In this document: in pieces, positions 60,569-64,000 of the stretch | How the letters are laid out: the number at the start of each line of letters is the position of its first letter | How positions within the stretch are numbered: the first letter of the stretch is position 1 | Origin: Silene latifolia | Lineage: Eukaryota > Streptophyta > Magnoliopsida > Caryophyllales > Caryophyllaceae | NCBI RefSeq assembly: GCF_048544455.1 | Contig: NC_133534.1 | Location: forward strand, 33,852,217 to 33,916,216 | Direction of reading: 5' to 3' | DNA: 64,000 bases | Translations under genes and position numbers: made by a program | Notes under the pieces: model-generated | Databases searched by the model: none | The model's input: the letters and a program-made list of their open reading frames with translations, nothing else | What the model was told of the DNA's origin: nothing

Positions 60569-63500
60569 TGTGACACCCTCATTCATTGCGGAAAAGTAAA
60601 CACATAATTCTAGATAAAAACTGCATGGATATGTTTGTAATAGGTTCATTTGGGTAAAAACCTGTAATTTTTAAAACCGAAAACGAAACCTGAACCTGTT
60701 ATAAAAATATCCAAATGGGAAGGTGTCGAACATGCAAGGTCTGAAGTAAATCACATAAATAAAACATCGCTAAAGTCGCGAAACAAAGTTATACAACCCA
60801 AATATGAAAAAGGGAGACATAAGTCCCTAAAAGGTATATAACATAAAAAGTGTTTAAGGGTCACAATAAAATAAAACCAATCTAGGTCCCAAGGTTACTT
60901 TCCTCGCCAGCTCGTCCATGAACCCCATATATGCATCACCTACCTGTCAATCGCATTTTATACAAATACGAAAGCCACAGTCAATGGAGAGTAACTCCGA
61001 GTTCTCCCAGCCACGAAATGTCATAATTAATATAACATGTAAACATAAGAATATGAATATGAATAACACATAGCCTTAGCATATAGATGCTAGACAATCG
61101 TGCCTATCATGTGAACAACAATATAACAACACATAGTCCTAGCATGTGAATACTAGACCAACTCATACTACACTATCATGTGAATCACATAACATCCGGG
61201 AATCCAAACTCTATCAACCATAGCCGGCTTGCATCTCACCTTCTAGTATTCATAGAATCATCAAACAAGAAAGGACAATATATCTAGAGACAGGCATAAG
61301 TTCTTAGGATAGTAAATAGTCACTCTGTAACTCGAGTCTATACCACGAGGTAAGGTAAACACCCTAGTCCTAAACCTGCGCAGACCTAGCGACATGCGGA
61401 AAGTACCGCATCCAAGACCCATGATCACACACATGAGTACCCCTAAGGAGTCCACCAAAGGGTTGGCTAGTACTTAAGCTAACCACATACTTCTACGAGT
61501 ACGTTAGGAGGTCATGCCCAAACTTGGATATAAACCCACCAAGCTAAGACACAAAGGCTATTAAGCGGTGAACATACACTCGTCAAAGACTATAATGGCC
61601 TATATATGGCGAAGGTTGAAATACTCATCTAGGACCTAGTCCCAGCTTGAATACTTTAGCCCACACCACACAAGAGAAGTAGGACACCCAATTAACCATA
61701 AGAGGGGCAAAGAGTCCAAACTTGCACACACAAATGATCATACACACCCTAGCATATGAAAGGTTACGCAAGAGCATAATCAGCTAACAATCCAACAATA
61801 TCTCCAATATCAATAATAACCCAAATTCCAGCTAACCAACAGTACCATAATAAATGAGAACAAGCTAAAATGGCAAAGAGGCAACAAGACTTAAGCATAA
61901 GGCATCCAAAGCATCCAACAACCAACATATGAAAAGACATTCATACTCAAAGACAAATCCTCGACCCCAATCCCACGACGGGTCATTGGTCAAATCGAGG
62001 CTGGCCGATTTAAACCTAGTTTGACCAAACTCATTCGGTCAAACTGGCCCAGCTCAGAGTCTTGGCCCATTTTGGCTCACATCACGGTAAATTAGTACTC
62101 CCATGATAAAAGAGTCTCAACACACCATACACAAGTATTAGGACCAAGGTTAAGATGCATACCCAACAAGAAACTCAAAACCCAATCTATAACAACAAGT
62201 TTAGTACTTGACTATAACAAGGGTCAACTTCAAACGGTCATAACTTGAGTTCTAAATATCTAAATAAGCTGAAACCAAATGGAGATGATAGCTTATCCTC
62301 TTACGGTTCTAACGGTAGGTCATAAGCCTCAAACAAACAAGTAACGAAGAAGTTATGGCCATTTTACGAAAACTGGCCAGGCTTAAACCGCGGCCTGCGA
62401 TAGTGGCCGGAGCCTGCGGTGTCGGCCGGAGCCTGCGGTGGGTGCCGGAGCCTGCGGTTTTCCCCTGCCACCGGACTGTTTGCACGACAATTTCCTGCAC
62501 TTTCCCAAAGTCGATTTCTACCAATTTTTCATCCCAAATTTCTCTTAAATATACATGTTACAACAATAATGCCTAATAAAAACCACAAGAATGTAATTAT
62601 CACACATCTTGATGGATTCAAGCACAAGATTTTGACCCAAAATCAAACAATTAATTCATCCAAACATCACAACTTTACCCAATTGAAAATCAATGTAACA
62701 ACATGCTTAAAACTCTTCAACCAACCATGAGATGGTTTCTCATACAAACTCATTCAACAACAAACATGTGAAAAACGAAACTAACGCATTATCAATCACC
62801 TAAACACTTAACAAACAACAAACACAACATCTATGTGACATTAAATCGTCGAGTAACTCGGAATAGTTATCTTAAGCTAGCAAAGAGACAAGTAATAACT
62901 TGAGAAAGCTTATAAAACCCAAAATTACTCTTCATCTTCAACAACATATGAGTCACCTAACTCATCTTCAAATTCTTCACCTATAAGAACAACAAAAACA
63001 CAATTATTAAACTTTAAATTCGAAACCCTAAAAAATGAGTCTTAAAACAAAATTGGGGGAAATGAAAATAAATCTTACTAGTAGATGAGGATTGAAGAGA
63101 GAATTCCAAATATATAATTTTTATGAGATTTGGTGGAGAAATGAAGGATTTAGGGATTGTAAGGAGGTTATTTTGATAGATTTTTGGTGTTTGATGAAAG
63201 GAAGAGAGAGAGTGAATTATGGAGGAAAAGAAAGATGAAGAGGAGACCCATGGAGGATGGAGGGTGCATGGTTTGGGGTAGGGTGTTTGGGTGAGTTTCA
63301 ATTGTTTATGTTTTGGTTCGTTTCGACGGAAATTACAAATATTCGTCAAACGCGATTTCCGAGAAAATTAAAGTTCTTAAACACGATTTTACTAAAAGAT
63401 TAAGTACTCATATGCCCGATATCCAAACTCGTTTACCCAACGACCGTAAGAAATGGGAAAATCCCAATTTTACGACTTTTATCCGAAATCTATTTTATCA

Positions 63501-63697
63501 AGGGAAAAGGTTTAAATATAGTTTAAATCACTTTTAAACATTTCTAAACTATCAAAAATAATTACATTTGTTCAAAATAAAATAAGATTATTTTTTATTA
63601 AATAAATTTTATTTCAAATAAATTAATATAAAATTAAAATAGATTAAAATATTACTTTTAAAATATAATAAAGGTCTTCAAATTTACGGATGTTACA
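60569..63697 (-). repeat. Gypsy 5' LTR, 3,129 bp, uninterrupted
   Basis: Direct repeat of the left LTR; serves as the empty-site reference for the CACTA and MULE insertions there. The ORFs repeated in both LTRs (near 51014-51389 and 62355-62730) are LTR noncoding sequence, not genes. Confidence 0.95.
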
Positions 63698-63767
63698 GAC
63701 AGAGGGTTCTCGGTTTTGTGTAGGGCAAGGCGAGGGAATTAACGAGGGTGTCTGGGTACGTGGTGGG

Positions 63768-64000
63768 CACTACAACGAAAACGCGGGATACCGACGGAAA
63801 AAATCAGGCCATACTGACGGTTTTTCCGTCGGTATTTCCATTTCCCGACGGAAATTCCGTCAGGAACCAGGGTCAGCTTATTTCGTCAGTAAAAAACCTA
63901 TCCTGACGGAATTTTCGTCAGTAAATGAAAAACCTGACGGAACACTGACGGGAAAACCGTCCCTATCTGTGGCTGGAAAGTGAGGGAAATTCCGTCAGGA
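63768..64000. mobile_element. CACTA element, left end (runs out of window)
   Basis: Begins CACTACAACGAAAACGCGGG, followed by at least eight subterminal copies of a CTGACGGAA/TTCCGTCAG palindromic motif through to the window end. Different family from the CACTA at 51567. Confidence 0.75.

Larger units (their letters stand above)
49237..63697 (-). mobile_element. Gypsy (chromovirus-type) LTR retrotransposon, 14.5 kb including nested insertions
   Basis: Minus-strand element with GACAG duplications at 49232-49236 and 63698-63702. LTRs begin TGTAACATCC and end GGGTGTCACA on that strand. The primer site TGGTATCAGAGC (rc of 60555-60566) lies two bases from the 5' LTR and a purine tract AAAAGGAGGGATGAT (rc of 57067-57081) precedes the 3' LTR. 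Internal region only 3.5 kb: RNase H, integrase and chromodomain are present, but Gag, protease and reverse transcriptase are missing. Left LTR is expanded by a CACTA and a MULE; without them both LTRs are about 3.13 kb and nearly identical by eye, so the insertion looks recent. Confidence 0.95.

Overview
The window reads as nuclear DNA from a flowering plant, almost certainly a eudicot. It is AT-rich and intron-containing, with FAR1-type Mutator (MULE) transposase, Ulp1-bearing MULE cargo, plant F-box/FBA genes, Copia and Gypsy retrotransposons with initiator-Met-tRNA primer sites, Helitrons, Stowaway-like MITEs, PIF/Harbinger and CACTA elements. I cannot name the species. No bacterial, organellar, rRNA or CRISPR feature is visible. 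Nearly all the sequence is transposable elements nested in one another; the only protein gene that looks whole and host-like is an F-box gene at 37012-38349.

Layout. 1-8099: two related MULE-like elements lie head to head around a (TA)n tract at about 2602-2645. Each has a 121-bp tandem array about 1.1 kb from the shared centre, in inverted orientation. They carry gene fragments (ubiquitin at 2310-2492, ARF GTPase at 5436-5593) and two tRNA-like sequences. 8100-23213: a 15.1-kb MULE of the Ulp1-carrying (Kaonashi-like) type, bounded by (TA)n tracts. It holds a broken FAR1/MULE transposase gene (+), an XS-domain-like fragment (+), a broken plant-mobile-domain-like/Ulp1 peptidase gene (-) and an F-box-like ORF (-). 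It is sprinkled with a GTGTATNTAGC motif at about 22-bp spacing. 23290-30041: RNase H fragments, one of them split by a 4.8-kb Copia element (25010-29801, target duplication GAAGA), which is itself split by a Helitron (26992-27681).

30041-38400: microsatellites, a proteasome alpha-subunit fragment probably carried by a Helitron, an F-box pseudogene split by a PIF/Harbinger element (32831-34123, target duplication TAA), a third F-box remnant, and the intact F-box paralogue. 38732-45642: Helitrons nested and joined head to tail, holding a 1.2-kb MULE with a 9-bp target duplication and several MITEs. 47438-49236: a Copia pol fragment interrupted by a 14.5-kb Gypsy element (49237-63697, minus strand, target duplication GACAG) with 3.1-kb LTRs. 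Its left LTR holds a CACTA element (51567-54995) and a MULE (55729-56984, 9-bp target duplication). A further CACTA terminus starts at 63768 and runs out of the window.

The most unusual features are: (i) helically phased motif arrays, 21 and 22 bp apart, sharing a GTG(A/T)ATCT-like core between two different MULE groups; (ii) a MULE-borne Ulp1 gene with two peptidase domains in tandem, the first having lost its catalytic residues while the second keeps them; and (iii) F-box paralogues in which Harbinger and Helitron insertion sites can be read to the base by comparison with the intact copy. All calls come from reading the sequence by eye; exon limits and percent identities are approximate.
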